Source of the DNA: JAICXG01 sp036494545
GTDB lineage: Bacteria; Verrucomicrobiota; Verrucomicrobiia; Chthoniobacterales; UBA10450
Direction: 5' to 3'
Length of the DNA stretch: 64,000 bases
Assembly (NCBI GenBank): GCA_036494545.1
Contig: DASXOB010000006.1
Span: 62,001-126,000 of the forward strand
Shown here piece after piece: positions 1 to 7,262 of the stretch (positions are counted from its first letter, which is position 1; every line of letters begins with the position of its first letter). A program made the position numbers and the translations under genes. Under the pieces are notes generated by a model. The model searched no databases, was not told the DNA's origin, and saw nothing but the letters and a program-made list of their open reading frames with translations.

Positions 1-556
1 GCGCAAACTTAGCGCCGGATTAAAGATCATGTTTGCGTTCATGAACTGAGTGACTCCGCGGCCGGACGCGAATTCGTTAGGGTCGCCATCCAGCGTATCT
101 ACCTTTCCCAGGACTGTGCCGACGTTCGGCGAGAGGAACTGGACCCAGGCGAGGTCGGTGATGGTAAGACCGATGTCTTTGTCCAAGGTGCTGTTGAGTG
201 GAAACAAGGCTTGCGTATTGACAGGAAGGATCGGGCCGGCGTCAGCGTTGACAGAGTCGCCATAGCGGGATTCTGCCCGAAACTTGATGAGAGCTCCGGG
301 TAGCACACCCATGCGCATGAGGTCCAGATTGATCGTGTAATTCAGATTAGCGCCATACTCAGTGGTCCGATCGTTGCCACCACTAGCAACACCCTGAACG
401 AACTGCGTCCATTCAACTCCAACCTGAACGCCTTTATTGGCAAGATCGGTGCGCGCGCCGCCCCAGTCACCGGTAAGGTACGCGTTACTCCAGAAGGTGG
501 CCGAGTAATCAGGAATCGGCAGGATTCCCGCCGGACTAGCCGCCGGGGCTGGTGAG
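1..556 (-). pseudogene. OprB-type porin, main part, split by an insertion element (runs off left edge)
   Basis: The minus strand is open from position 548 to the window edge. It encodes a carbohydrate-selective porin-like (OprB family) segment: a proline/alanine-rich linker, then a YLTGDWGGARTDLANKG motif typical of OprB N-termini, then beta-barrel-like sequence ending near FNPALSLR at the edge. There is no start codon here because the 5' part lies beyond the insertion element (3307-3523). Joining the two parts through one copy of the 8-bp duplication restores a single frame, reading QPSP then APAASPAGILPIP. The family forms outer-membrane sugar or solute channels; the substrate here is unknown. 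The segment holds one copy of the CCTAACGA motif, read as Asp-Pro-Asn-Glu. The insertion almost certainly abolishes production of this porin. Confidence 0.85.
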
Positions 557-581
557 GGTAACAATATACTTGACAGACCGT
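557..581 (+). repeat. Left terminal inverted repeat of the IS1595-family element
   Basis: This 25-bp end begins GGTAACAATATACTTGAC and matches the reverse complement of 3282-3306 at all but positions 6, 9 and 19. It sits directly next to the CTGGTGAG target duplication at 549-556. The transposase start codon at 605 is 23 bp inside it, so the transposase promoter probably lies in or just outside this end. Confidence 0.92.
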
Positions 582-604
582 TTTCACCTATGTAAATTCC
601 CCTC

Positions 605-1576
605 ATGAACGAAACTCCCACTACGTTGCTTGAGGCGGTCCAATACTTCGGCGACCCAGATAACGCTTTGGACTTTTTCGCTGCCGTTCGCTGGCCGCGT
701 GGCGTGGTTTGTCCGCGCTGCGGTTCCAAGGGCGTTACGTTCCTGAAAAACGCGCGAGTGTGGAAGTGTAAGACTCCGCATCCGTCGCAGAAGTTTTCCG
801 CCAAAGTCGGAACGGTGTTTGAAGATTCGCCGATTGGTTTGGAAAAGTGGCTTCCCGCCATCTGGCTTACGGCCAACTGTAAGAATGGCGTCAGCTCCTA
901 TGAGCTTGCTCGCGCTCTTGGCGTCACGCAAAAGACCGCGTGGTTTATGTTGCAGCGCATCCGGCTTGGAATGCAGGATGGCGGCATTGAGAAGATGAAA
1001 GGCCGCGTGGAAGCCGACGAAACGTTTATCGGCGCAAAGGCGCGCAACATGCACAAAGGCAAGCGGCCAGCCGGAACGGGTGTTGTCGGCAAGACTGCCG
1101 TTATGGGCTTGCTTGAACGCAACGCGCCTGACAGGCTCTCTCGCGTGCGCTGCAAAGTCGTTCCCACCACTCGCCGGAAAGACCTTGACCCAATCGTTCG
1201 CGAACACGTCGAGAAAGGCTCTGAGGTTTTCACGGATGCGCTGCTGTCCTATGAGAAGCTTTCCGATGCATACGCGCATCAGGTGATTGATCATGCCGAG
1301 TGTTACGCAAAAGATCACGTCCACACTAACAGCTTGGAAAACTTTTGGTCGCTGCTCAAACGAGCACTCAAAGGAACCTACGTGAACGTCGAACCGTTTC
1401 ATCTGTTTCGCTACTTGGATGAACAAGCCTTTCGGTTTAACGAGCGCGGCGATAATGACGCTGGACGTTTCACGAAAGCCCTTGCTGGCGTTGTCGGCAA
1501 AGGTCTGAAATATGCCAAGCTCATTGCTGCTGAAGGCGGTGATGGTCCCTACCCCGAGACGTGGGAAACGGCATAA
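605..1576 (+). CDS. IS1595-family transposase (zinc ribbon, ISXO2-like DDE domain)
   Basis: The 323-residue protein has an N-terminal zinc ribbon (CPRCGSKG near residue 35, a second Cys around residue 55) and a helix-turn-helix-like stretch around SSYELARALGVTQKTAWFML. The catalytic domain carries the expected acidic residues: VEADETFIGA near residue 137, EVFTDALLSYE in the middle and SLENFWSLLKR near 245. The Asn-Ser-Leu-Glu-Asn-Phe-Trp ending is typical of the ISXO2/IS1595 catalytic core. It catalyses cut-and-paste or replicative movement of the surrounding element. It is full length and intact, so the element may still be active. Confidence 0.95.
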   Translation: MNETPTTLLEAVQYFGDPDNALDFFAAVRWPRGVVCPRCGSKGVTFLKNARVWKCKTPHPSQKFSAKVGTVFEDSPIGLEKWLPAIWLTANCKNGVSSYELARALGVTQKTAWFMLQRIRLGMQDGGIEKMKGRVEADETFIGAKARNMHKGKRPAGTGVVGKTAVMGLLERNAPDRLSRVRCKVVPTTRRKDLDPIVREHVEKGSEVFTDALLSYEKLSDAYAHQVIDHAECYAKDHVHTNSLENFWSLLKRALKGTYVNVEPFHLFRYLDEQAFRFNERGDNDAGRFTKALAGVVGKGLKYAKLIAAEGGDGPYPETWETA

Positions 1577-1599
1577 AAGCGAGTTGATGCGCTAATGGC

Positions 1600-2226
1600 A
1601 TGACTAGAAGACACTCGCGAAGAAAAGACCGAGCAAAAGCGCACCAGCCACAATTACGACAGCTAAAACAAAAGAGTAGATGGCGTCGATTACTATCCCC
1701 CCTTTTGTCTCCGACCGGTAGAATCGGGACTTTTGTTGGATTCGTGATTGCAGTCCTCTGCGCATACTATCAATTTCGGACAAAGTTATCGGTCGAACCC
1801 GACTCCCCTATAAAATCTAAGTCCCTTATTAATACACCATTTCGGGTGACTAACGAAAGCGCTCTTCCGATCTATAATATCACTCAACAGTGGCATATTG
1901 AATGTGGTCGGGGAGGGATTGGGCCAGATGCGCTGCAAAAACCACAGTTCACCGTATTAAGAGCGCTGGAGATGGATACGGAATCTACTGGCGCGTTCGC
2001 TAGGCTGGAAAGTTACGAGTCCCGAACGGTCTATCCGCTGGAAAAATCGGGTTATGACGAAGTGACTGTGGATCATATTAAACTTATCGCTGAAATCAAA
2101 TATCAATCTTTTTTGTTTCATTGGCATCGTGAAAAACTATTTTGTTTTGAAGGAAGCTTTGGGACAGATGGCAGTATTCATTGGTATCATACGACGATGG
2201 ATGCTCTAAAAGGTAGGGGTGAGTAA
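1600..2226 (+). CDS. Passenger protein 1 of the insertion element, membrane-anchored, unknown function
   Basis: This 208-residue protein starts 23 bp after the transposase stop. The first ~45 residues are very basic (RRHSRRKDRAKAHQPQ), followed by one hydrophobic segment (FVGFVIAVLCAYYQF) near residues 47-61, and then a soluble C-terminal part of about 145 residues. This gives a type II, single-pass layout with most of the protein probably outside the cytoplasm. I do not recognise a family. Its place between transposase and right inverted repeat makes it cargo of the element. Codon use and A+T content differ from the chromosome. Confidence 0.7.
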   Translation: MTRRHSRRKDRAKAHQPQLRQLKQKSRWRRLLSPLLSPTGRIGTFVGFVIAVLCAYYQFRTKLSVEPDSPIKSKSLINTPFRVTNESALPIYNITQQWHIECGRGGIGPDALQKPQFTVLRALEMDTESTGAFARLESYESRTVYPLEKSGYDEVTVDHIKLIAEIKYQSFLFHWHREKLFCFEGSFGTDGSIHWYHTTMDALKGRGE

Positions 2227-2351
2227 GACATGCCATACCTATCCCGAGGAAGACGGCCTGAGCTTCATGGGTAAAAAACGACGTGAACGGCAAAGGCGCA
2301 AAGAATCGCCATCGATGAAAACCCAATCATAGCCACAGCCCATTGACCACC

Positions 2352-3029
2352 ATGCAACGCCCATCTCGCCCTGTAACCAATCGCCCAAGCAATGACACAC
2401 AAAGCAACGCCCCCACAAACACGGACTGGCAGGCTAGACACTTCGCACTGCAAATAGCTCTTGGGATGATCGGAATTGTTGCCTTGATAATCTATGGTTG
2501 CCAGTTGAAAGAGATGCAAAGGTCCTCCAAAGCCGCAATAACCGGATTGGCCTTGAGTGAACAAATGAACCGGATTGAAGAAAGAGCTTGGGTCGCACCT
2601 GCTGGAATCTCCGGTGATCTTGAAGTTGGTAAGGAATTTAGACCTCAGGTTGTGTTCAAGAACAGCGGAAAGACGTTTGCCCTGAGAATGGCCAGTAGCA
2701 TCAAAATAGAACTCGTAAAAAAAGGTTCCGACCCCAATTTCGACCGAGTTAAGGAGCCTTCCAAGGTCGACGATATTTGGAGTTCCGTTCTCCTCCCACC
2801 AAATGGGCAGTGCGGCTCCTTGCCAGACCCGCTGGAAAAGTCTCCATTTAGTCAGGAGCAGATAGATAGTATCCGGGATACGCAAAGCTTGTTCGTATAC
2901 GGGAGAGTTTCGTATGCCGATATTTTCGGACATTACCACTGGACAACATTCTGCTACCTTTACGATGTTCGCGAAAAGACCTACGGATACTACAATAAGT
3001 ATAATGAAGCGGACGAAGATAAAGAATGA
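2352..3029 (+). CDS. Passenger protein 2 of the insertion element, membrane-anchored, unknown function
   Basis: The protein has about 225 residues. A short polar N-terminus is followed by one membrane segment (FALQIALGMIGIVALIIYG, about residues 28-50), a helical stretch (LKEMQRSSKAAITGLALSEQMNRIEERAWV), and a beta-rich domain that mentions FKNSGKT and ends in an acidic tail. The ATG at 2352 is preferred over an in-frame TTG at 2343. The membrane helix followed by a probable beta-sandwich resembles the layout of passenger 1 (1600-2226). A tiny ORF of 21 codons (2267-2332) lies between them and may not be real. A 261-codon ORF on the opposite strand overlaps this gene but looks like a shadow. 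Confidence 0.7.
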   Translation: MQRPSRPVTNRPSNDTQSNAPTNTDWQARHFALQIALGMIGIVALIIYGCQLKEMQRSSKAAITGLALSEQMNRIEERAWVAPAGISGDLEVGKEFRPQVVFKNSGKTFALRMASSIKIELVKKGSDPNFDRVKEPSKVDDIWSSVLLPPNGQCGSLPDPLEKSPFSQEQIDSIRDTQSLFVYGRVSYADIFGHYHWTTFCYLYDVREKTYGYYNKYNEADEDKE

Positions 3030-3088
3030 GCGAGAACAAGCCGCATTCATGTTTAATATGACAAAAGGAAAGCACGAATCGCTCGATG

Positions 3089-3238
3089 ATGAAAGCTAAG
3101 ACACGCGAAGGGACGCTCACGGAGCTCGCTGAAAGGAGCGCGAAAGGAAAAAACGCTGCCGACAAGTTCAACGTGCTTCTCAAGCGGCTGGTAAAAGTTC
3201 CGCCACAGTCTGTGACTGTGACCAAGAAGGGGAAATGA
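3089..3238 (+). CDS. Passenger protein 3, 49-residue basic protein of unknown function
   Basis: A short ORF of 49 codons begins ATG AAA GCT AAG and ends TGA at 3236-3238, 43 bp before the right inverted repeat. The product is strongly basic (MKAKTREGTLTELAERSAKG, then KNAADKFNVLLKRLVKVPP). It has no hydrophobic segment and resembles a small nucleic-acid-binding or regulatory protein in composition only. The same-strand order after the other passengers supports it as part of the cargo, but length alone makes it uncertain. Confidence 0.5.
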   Translation: MKAKTREGTLTELAERSAKGKNAADKFNVLLKRLVKVPPQSVTVTKKGK

Positions 3239-3281
3239 TTTAGCTGCCCTGTCACGGCGGCCTATAAATAGATTAATAGTC

Positions 3282-3306
3282 ACGGTCCGTCAAGTATGTT
3301 ATTACC
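3282..3306 (-). repeat. Right terminal inverted repeat of the IS1595-family element
   Basis: Read on the minus strand it begins GGTAATAACATACTTGAC and mirrors the left end with three mismatches over 25 bp. The second copy of the target duplication CTGGTGAG follows at 3307-3314. Confidence 0.92.
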
Positions 3307-3523
3307 CTGGTGAGGGTTGGGAGTCTTTGCTCGGATCGTGCTCATTCGCCTTTCCGTGATGAGTAGCCGGCTTCGCAGGTACCTTGGAATTGGTGGTTGC
3401 CGCGCCGTCGGGTTGGCTGACAGCATCCTGCGCGGGAGCCGAAACGGGAGCAGCCAGGAATAGAACGGGCGGGAAAAGAACTGTTACCATGCGACTGGCA
3501 ATAGCCTTTCGCTTTGTATTCAT
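3307..3523 (-). pseudogene. Porin signal peptide and linker, 5' part of the interrupted OprB-type gene
   Basis: On the minus strand ATG at 3523 opens a Sec signal peptide (MNTKRKAIASRM, then the hydrophobic VTVLFPPVLFLAAPVSAPAQ) and an unstructured linker ending DSQPSP, where the insertion element begins. The codon broken by the target duplication is completed exactly by the sequence at 548 on the far side. The upstream neighbour on the same strand ends at 3552, 28 bp away, so the intact porin was probably the last gene of a minus-strand operon. A longer in-frame start at 3607 would overlap that neighbour and is less likely. Confidence 0.85.
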
Positions 3524-3551
3524 GCTTGGGTGCGGTTTCTGTGTAAGTGGC

Positions 3552-4001
3552 TTAGCCAGGTGCTTCGCCACTCGTTTTCTCTTTCGAAAGAAGGTCAACT
3601 GGCACACCGAGCCACTTGGCGGCCGCCTCAGGTTCTTGAAAGATGCGAACTTTTATTGGTGAACCTTGCGTTATTATCCCATGCAACTTGGCGTAGTGAA
3701 TCATCGTTTTGTCCGTTGCCAGGATGGCCGTCTTTACCGGCGGGCGACCAGAATAGGAAAGCCGGCGGTAAAGAGAAACGTGAAGGATGTAATGAAAGTT
3801 AAGATCGACAGCATCCGCTTCAAGCGTATCGGCAAAGCGATGAAACGGTTTGTTCATCGAAAATTCCAGCTCTCCGATGACTCTGATTATCTTGTTGACC
3901 GCCGCTTCGTTGAGCAAGCCGCGGGGGCGATGAATCAAGAGCGGAATATCTTTTTGAAATTCAACATCCGGGGGCAACTTTAGCGTTTTCGTAGGCTTCA
4001 T
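3552..4001 (-). CDS. SpoIIAA/STAS-like protein, copy 1
   Basis: This 149-residue soluble protein has a beta-alpha pattern and ends in a VRIFQEPEAAAKWLGVP motif like that of SpoIIAA-like (PF11964-type) domains. It is clearly a paralogue of the protein at 5128-5550: both share LLNEA.V..IIRVIG, HVSLYRRL.Y..RPP.K.AILAT and TQGSPI.VRIFQ. The pair brackets an outer-membrane protein gene, which suggests that a gene plus its neighbour was duplicated. The family has no settled biochemical role; STAS-type domains often act in protein-protein switching. The 18-mer GACTATAGGACTTTGGTC lies 99 bp upstream of its start. Confidence 0.7.
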   Translation of the reverse strand: MKPTKTLKLPPDVEFQKDIPLLIHRPRGLLNEAAVNKIIRVIGELEFSMNKPFHRFADTLEADAVDLNFHYILHVSLYRRLSYSGRPPVKTAILATDKTMIHYAKLHGIITQGSPIKVRIFQEPEAAAKWLGVPVDLLSKEKTSGEAPG

Positions 4002-4099
4002 GGCTGGTTTGCTTTAGGCATGAGAACCGTCCTCGGAAAAACAATCCATTTCGTTTTCATAAGATCGCCGATCGAACGATCCAGGAAACAAAGCGCCCT

Positions 4100-4117
4100 G
4101 ACTATAGGACTTTGGTC
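4100..4117 (-). promoter_or_regulatory. Repeated 18-mer upstream element, copy 1 (GACTATAGGACTTTGGTC)
   Basis: This 18-bp sequence is identical to 12075-12092, and a core differing by one base recurs at 24091-24102. All three lie 55-100 bp upstream of minus-strand start codons (4001, 12011, 24035). On the transcribed strand it reads GACCAAAGTCCTATAGTC, whose TATAGT could be a -10 box. A shared operator or promoter is inferred; I cannot name the regulator. Confidence 0.5.
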
Positions 4118-4193
4118 CCACGAAGCCCCGTCCATCGTCCTTGCAAATCTGGATGTTTGAGAACGAGAACGACGACGAGATCGAAGAGAATTG

Positions 4194-5096
4194 TCACTTC
4201 GCCGAAGTTTGATGCGGCTCCGCGCTCGTTCCGCCGAAAGGAATGACCGGCGTCACCGTAAAGCGGATACCCCAATCTGCATTGCCGCTCGGACCTTCGG
4301 CGTAGACTTTGAAGCCGAGAGCGAACTGGATGGGCATTTTGCCGATCTTCGTCAACTGGGTGACCGAGGCATTGATCGGCACCGTCCATTGTTCGTTGCG
4401 CCAGTCGTAAGTCGACTCCGAGTTGATCCCGAAAGTGGTATGACTCTTCGTCGTATAGGAGAGAAAGGGCTGGAGGAATGTCGAGCTAACGTCAGCTCTG
4501 TGATCGTTTCCGGCATAACTCCAGATGTGATTAGCCAGCATTCCAAAGGTCCAAGGGCCTTTTTGTTGTAACAAGATACCGGTAGGACCCGCGCCCCATT
4601 TGTCGGAGCCTAACAAGTCGTCCGTGCCGGTAGGCCAAAGAAGAACCGGACCGAGAGCTATAATCCATCCGCCGACTGACTTCTTTGGTGAAAAGAAAAA
4701 GCTCTGCGTGATATCGCTTAGACCTGTCTGGCTCGTGCCTGGAATGACATCGTCCTGGTAAATGAACGGCACAATCGTGCGGATGATCAGGTTGAGGTCC
4801 TTGCTGATGGAAACCGGAACGACCGGTTGAAAATTCATCGTGTAACGAAAGCCATCGTCATTCGGCCCGATGTCAAAATCGAAATTATTTTGGAACGGTA
4901 CGCTGATGACGTTTGAAACAGGATTCTGCAGCTTCTTCGCCAGCTCTGCCTGGCTGTCCTCGGCGCCCGCGACTTCGCTGTTAGGCAGAGAGTTGCCATT
5001 AGCGTCGACAGGCGCCGAAGCCGCCCCAACGAACTTGGACGAACAAAACATGACAGCAAAAGAGATCGCGGCGGCTGCCATTAGCTTGGTTTTCAT
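4194..5096 (-). CDS. Outer-membrane beta-barrel protein, MetA-type transporter-like
   Basis: This 300-residue protein has a Sec signal peptide (MKTKLMAAAAISFAVMFC, cleavage near FVGAASA). The mature part is rich in alternating hydrophobic/aromatic strands: NFDFDIGPNDDGFRYTMNFQ, VPFIYQDDV, QSFFFSPKKS, ALGPVLLWPTG and a final IRFTVTPVIPF. This is the pattern of secreted proteins annotated as 'transporter' or phenol-degradation MetA-pathway barrels. The function is not established. It lies between the two SpoIIAA-like paralogues on the same strand, 31 bp after the upstream one. The start ATG is fixed by the signal peptide and matches the MKTK start shared by several secreted proteins here. Confidence 0.7.
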   Translation of the reverse strand: MKTKLMAAAAISFAVMFCSSKFVGAASAPVDANGNSLPNSEVAGAEDSQAELAKKLQNPVSNVISVPFQNNFDFDIGPNDDGFRYTMNFQPVVPVSISKDLNLIIRTIVPFIYQDDVIPGTSQTGLSDITQSFFFSPKKSVGGWIIALGPVLLWPTGTDDLLGSDKWGAGPTGILLQQKGPWTFGMLANHIWSYAGNDHRADVSSTFLQPFLSYTTKSHTTFGINSESTYDWRNEQWTVPINASVTQLTKIGKMPIQFALGFKVYAEGPSGNADWGIRFTVTPVIPFGGTSAEPHQTSAK

Positions 5097-5127
5097 GGCG
5101 GCGTTCTCTTCTCGGGCAATGATTTGC

Positions 5128-5550
5128 TCAAGGTGTTTCTCCGGCCTCCGGCATTAACAATTCGATCGGCGCTTCGAGCCATTTCGCAGCTTCCTGTCGA
5201 TCCTGGAAAATGCGGACGTTAATGGGCGACCCTTGAGTGAGTAAGGCATGCAGCCTGCCGTAGTGAATGATCGTCGAATTGGTGGCAAGAATCGCAGACT
5301 TAATCGGCGGTCGGTTTGCGTAGGTCAGGCGGCGATAGAGAGAAACGTGAATGACGTATCGGAAGTTCAGCTCCACTTCGTCTTGCCCCAAGGTATCGGA
5401 GAACCGATTGAAAGGTTCTTTCAGCCTGGCCTCGAGATCTCCGATAACTCTAATGATTCTGTCCACCGTCGCTTCGTTCAACAAACCGCGCGGCCGAAAG
5501 ATGAGCAGACGAGTGTCTTCGTGAAACTGGATATCAGGAGGAAGTTTCAT
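5128..5550 (-). CDS. SpoIIAA/STAS-like protein, copy 2
   Basis: This 140-residue cytoplasmic protein is paralogous to 3552-4001 over almost its entire length, including the RPRGLLNEA.VDRIIRVIG block and the C-terminal VRIFQDRQEAAKWL signature seen in SpoIIAA-like domains. It has no signal peptide or membrane segment. It follows the secreted protein gene at 5603 by 52 bp and precedes the barrel gene by 31 bp, so the four minus-strand genes probably form one unit. The likely role is regulatory or scaffold-like, by analogy only. Confidence 0.7.
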   Translation of the reverse strand: MKLPPDIQFHEDTRLLIFRPRGLLNEATVDRIIRVIGDLEARLKEPFNRFSDTLGQDEVELNFRYVIHVSLYRRLTYANRPPIKSAILATNSTIIHYGRLHALLTQGSPINVRIFQDRQEAAKWLEAPIELLMPEAGETP

Positions 5551-5602
5551 TAGACAGTTCCTCTTGGTTTGGCTCCTTCATTTCAGCGGGCCGAAAGTTA
5601 AC

Positions 5603-7231
5603 TTATTTTACTTCCGCGATCACCCTTTTGATGCCAAAGGCGCCGCCGATTAGGAGGTCGCCGTTTTCGAGAATGGTGGTGATGCCACCGAAGGCGTTCC
5701 AGAGACGGCTGTCATCTGGGAAAATCCAGCGCTCCTTAAGCGCGCCGGTCTTCCAGTCGAGGCCGACGTATTGGTAATTGCAGTGGTCCTTGTGCGCGCA
5801 GTAGAGCAAGCCTGTAGCAGCCGAGACGACGGGCACCATGATGTCGGTGTTATCAACTTCTTTATTGATCCACGCTTTCTCGAATCGGTGCGTCTTCGTA
5901 TTCCAAGTGAATTTCTCAACGCCGAGCGGTGCAGGTCGAGTGACGCCGGCGGTGAAACCGTTGGGAAACCCCGGATGCGGCACGGGCTTGGGATACGAGC
6001 CGTTGATGTAGACCACGCCGTAACCGAGCACATTGGGGGACGGCTCGATGGTAAGCTGCGAGATTTCGATGCGGGCCTGGTCGGCAATGCGACGCGACTT
6101 GGTGCCGGGCTTTTGCTTGAAGTCAGCGGGAATCGCGTCTCGCCAGAACGCGACAGCGTTAGTGCCCGACTCGGCGGCGTCGGCGATGACGATGAGTTTG
6201 TCCGGGTCGTCGCCGAAACCCATCAGCGTCGGCGTCGTGCCTGAACCACGCGAGATGGCTCCGGCAGCCAATGCTTTTTCGTCAGGCGTCCATTCGTAGC
6301 CGGCTTCCCACGCCCCATCTTTTTCGTTGGTGGAAAGTTTTTCACCGTTCCAGACAAACTTCACCATGCGCCGCGAAGTAACGACGTAGATGCCGTTGTT
6401 CTCGTCAACAACGATACTGTTGTCCACGGCCTCCCCGGAGAAGGCTACATAAGACTTCACGTTGAGGTCGCGGTCGAGCACGACGAGTGCGCCCGGCGCC
6501 GCGGCGGCAATGTAACCGTCGTAGGTCATGTTGATTCCGATAATCCGGGACACGGCCTTCGCGGCATCCGCCGGCATCGCCGCAGCGACATCGACGGACT
6601 TCACCACTCGAACCTCGCCGCGCACTTTGTTATCGTCGGTGGACTTGAGCACCTTCGTCCCGCCGTAGACGCAGTAGTGGAAGCCATCCTTGTCGAAAAG
6701 GTTGTAGACGCCGTTGATCCCAGAGGTCAGGGTCACTCCCAGCCCCTCGATTCCTTTGGTGGCTGCGGTGACCAGACGGGTGTCGTCCTTCGCGCGTGCC
6801 GCCGCATCGAACTCAGCCAGCAGCCGACTCACCGCCTTGTCATTCGCCCTTTTCGCCATTTCCTCCATGCCGGGATAGGGCATGAACGACACATTCTCGA
6901 ACTCTGTCCCGGTCGCCAGAATTTTGCGTACGCCGAGCGTGCCGCTGGCGAAAAGGATCGTATCCGATCCGATCTTCTTCACCGTGGGATTGGACGCCAT
7001 GAGGTTGGGCACCACCTTCACATCCTTATCACGCGTGAGCTGTTTCCCTTTTGTTGGCCCGGCGTGCAGAACGGAGTCCGTCGCCCCCGGATTGAAGTGC
7101 GACGTTGGATAAACGCTGTCCGTCAGCCACGGATTGCGCGCTGGCATGTTCGGAGGATTCTGCGCAAGTGCGGTACTTTCCAGCGCGAGCGCGGTGATGA
7201 TGAAGTGAAGGACAATGAGTTTGGTTTTCAT
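5603..7231 (-). CDS. Secreted propeller-like protein of unknown function
   Basis: The ATG at 7231 gives a 542-residue protein with a signal peptide (MKTKLIVLHFIITALALEST, then ALAQ). A longer frame extends to 7387 but lacks signal-peptide logic. The mature part alternates short strands and Gly/Asp turns, such as GVYNLFDKDGFHYCVYGG, GYIAAAAPGALVVLDRD, NSIVVDENNGIYVVTS and GLLYCAHKDHCNYQYVG. These suggest a beta-propeller of the quinoprotein or lactonase type with possible Ca sites, but I see no diagnostic catalytic motif. The downstream neighbour is the SpoIIAA-like gene. The DUF1254 gene lies 31 bp upstream on the same strand. Confidence 0.65.
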   Translation of the reverse strand: MKTKLIVLHFIITALALESTALAQNPPNMPARNPWLTDSVYPTSHFNPGATDSVLHAGPTKGKQLTRDKDVKVVPNLMASNPTVKKIGSDTILFASGTLGVRKILATGTEFENVSFMPYPGMEEMAKRANDKAVSRLLAEFDAAARAKDDTRLVTAATKGIEGLGVTLTSGINGVYNLFDKDGFHYCVYGGTKVLKSTDDNKVRGEVRVVKSVDVAAAMPADAAKAVSRIIGINMTYDGYIAAAAPGALVVLDRDLNVKSYVAFSGEAVDNSIVVDENNGIYVVTSRRMVKFVWNGEKLSTNEKDGAWEAGYEWTPDEKALAAGAISRGSGTTPTLMGFGDDPDKLIVIADAAESGTNAVAFWRDAIPADFKQKPGTKSRRIADQARIEISQLTIEPSPNVLGYGVVYINGSYPKPVPHPGFPNGFTAGVTRPAPLGVEKFTWNTKTHRFEKAWINKEVDNTDIMVPVVSAATGLLYCAHKDHCNYQYVGLDWKTGALKERWIFPDDSRLWNAFGGITTILENGDLLIGGAFGIKRVIAEVK

Positions 7232-7262
7232 CGTGGTACCTAAACGGTCACAGTGATTGGTA

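Larger units (their letters stand above)
557..3306 (+). mobile_element. IS1595-family insertion element with passenger genes (2750 bp)
   Basis: The element has a left inverted repeat at 557-581 and a right inverted repeat at 3282-3306, 25 bp each and matching at 22 positions (both begin GGTAA). It is flanked by an exact 8-bp duplication CTGGTGAG at 549-556 and 3307-3314. An 8-bp duplication and the zinc-ribbon/ISXO2-type transposase fit the IS1595 family, some subgroups of which are known to carry passenger genes. Behind the transposase lie ORFs at 1600-2226, 2352-3029 and 3089-3238, all on the same strand. The passenger part is visibly richer in A+T than the surrounding chromosome, and the whole element contains no exact copy of the 8-mer that is scattered elsewhere. 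Both facts point to recent arrival from another genome. Confidence 0.93.

Noticed and set aside
584..1426. 280-codon frame antisense to the transposase
   Set aside because: It lies fully opposite an intact IS1595 transposase whose motifs are conserved; the antisense product has no recognisable features.
2265..3050. 261-codon minus-strand frame with hydrophobic ends inside the insertion element
   Set aside because: It overlaps passenger 2, which has a coherent membrane-helix plus domain layout and the same strand as the other element genes; the antisense frame is probably a by-product of its composition.
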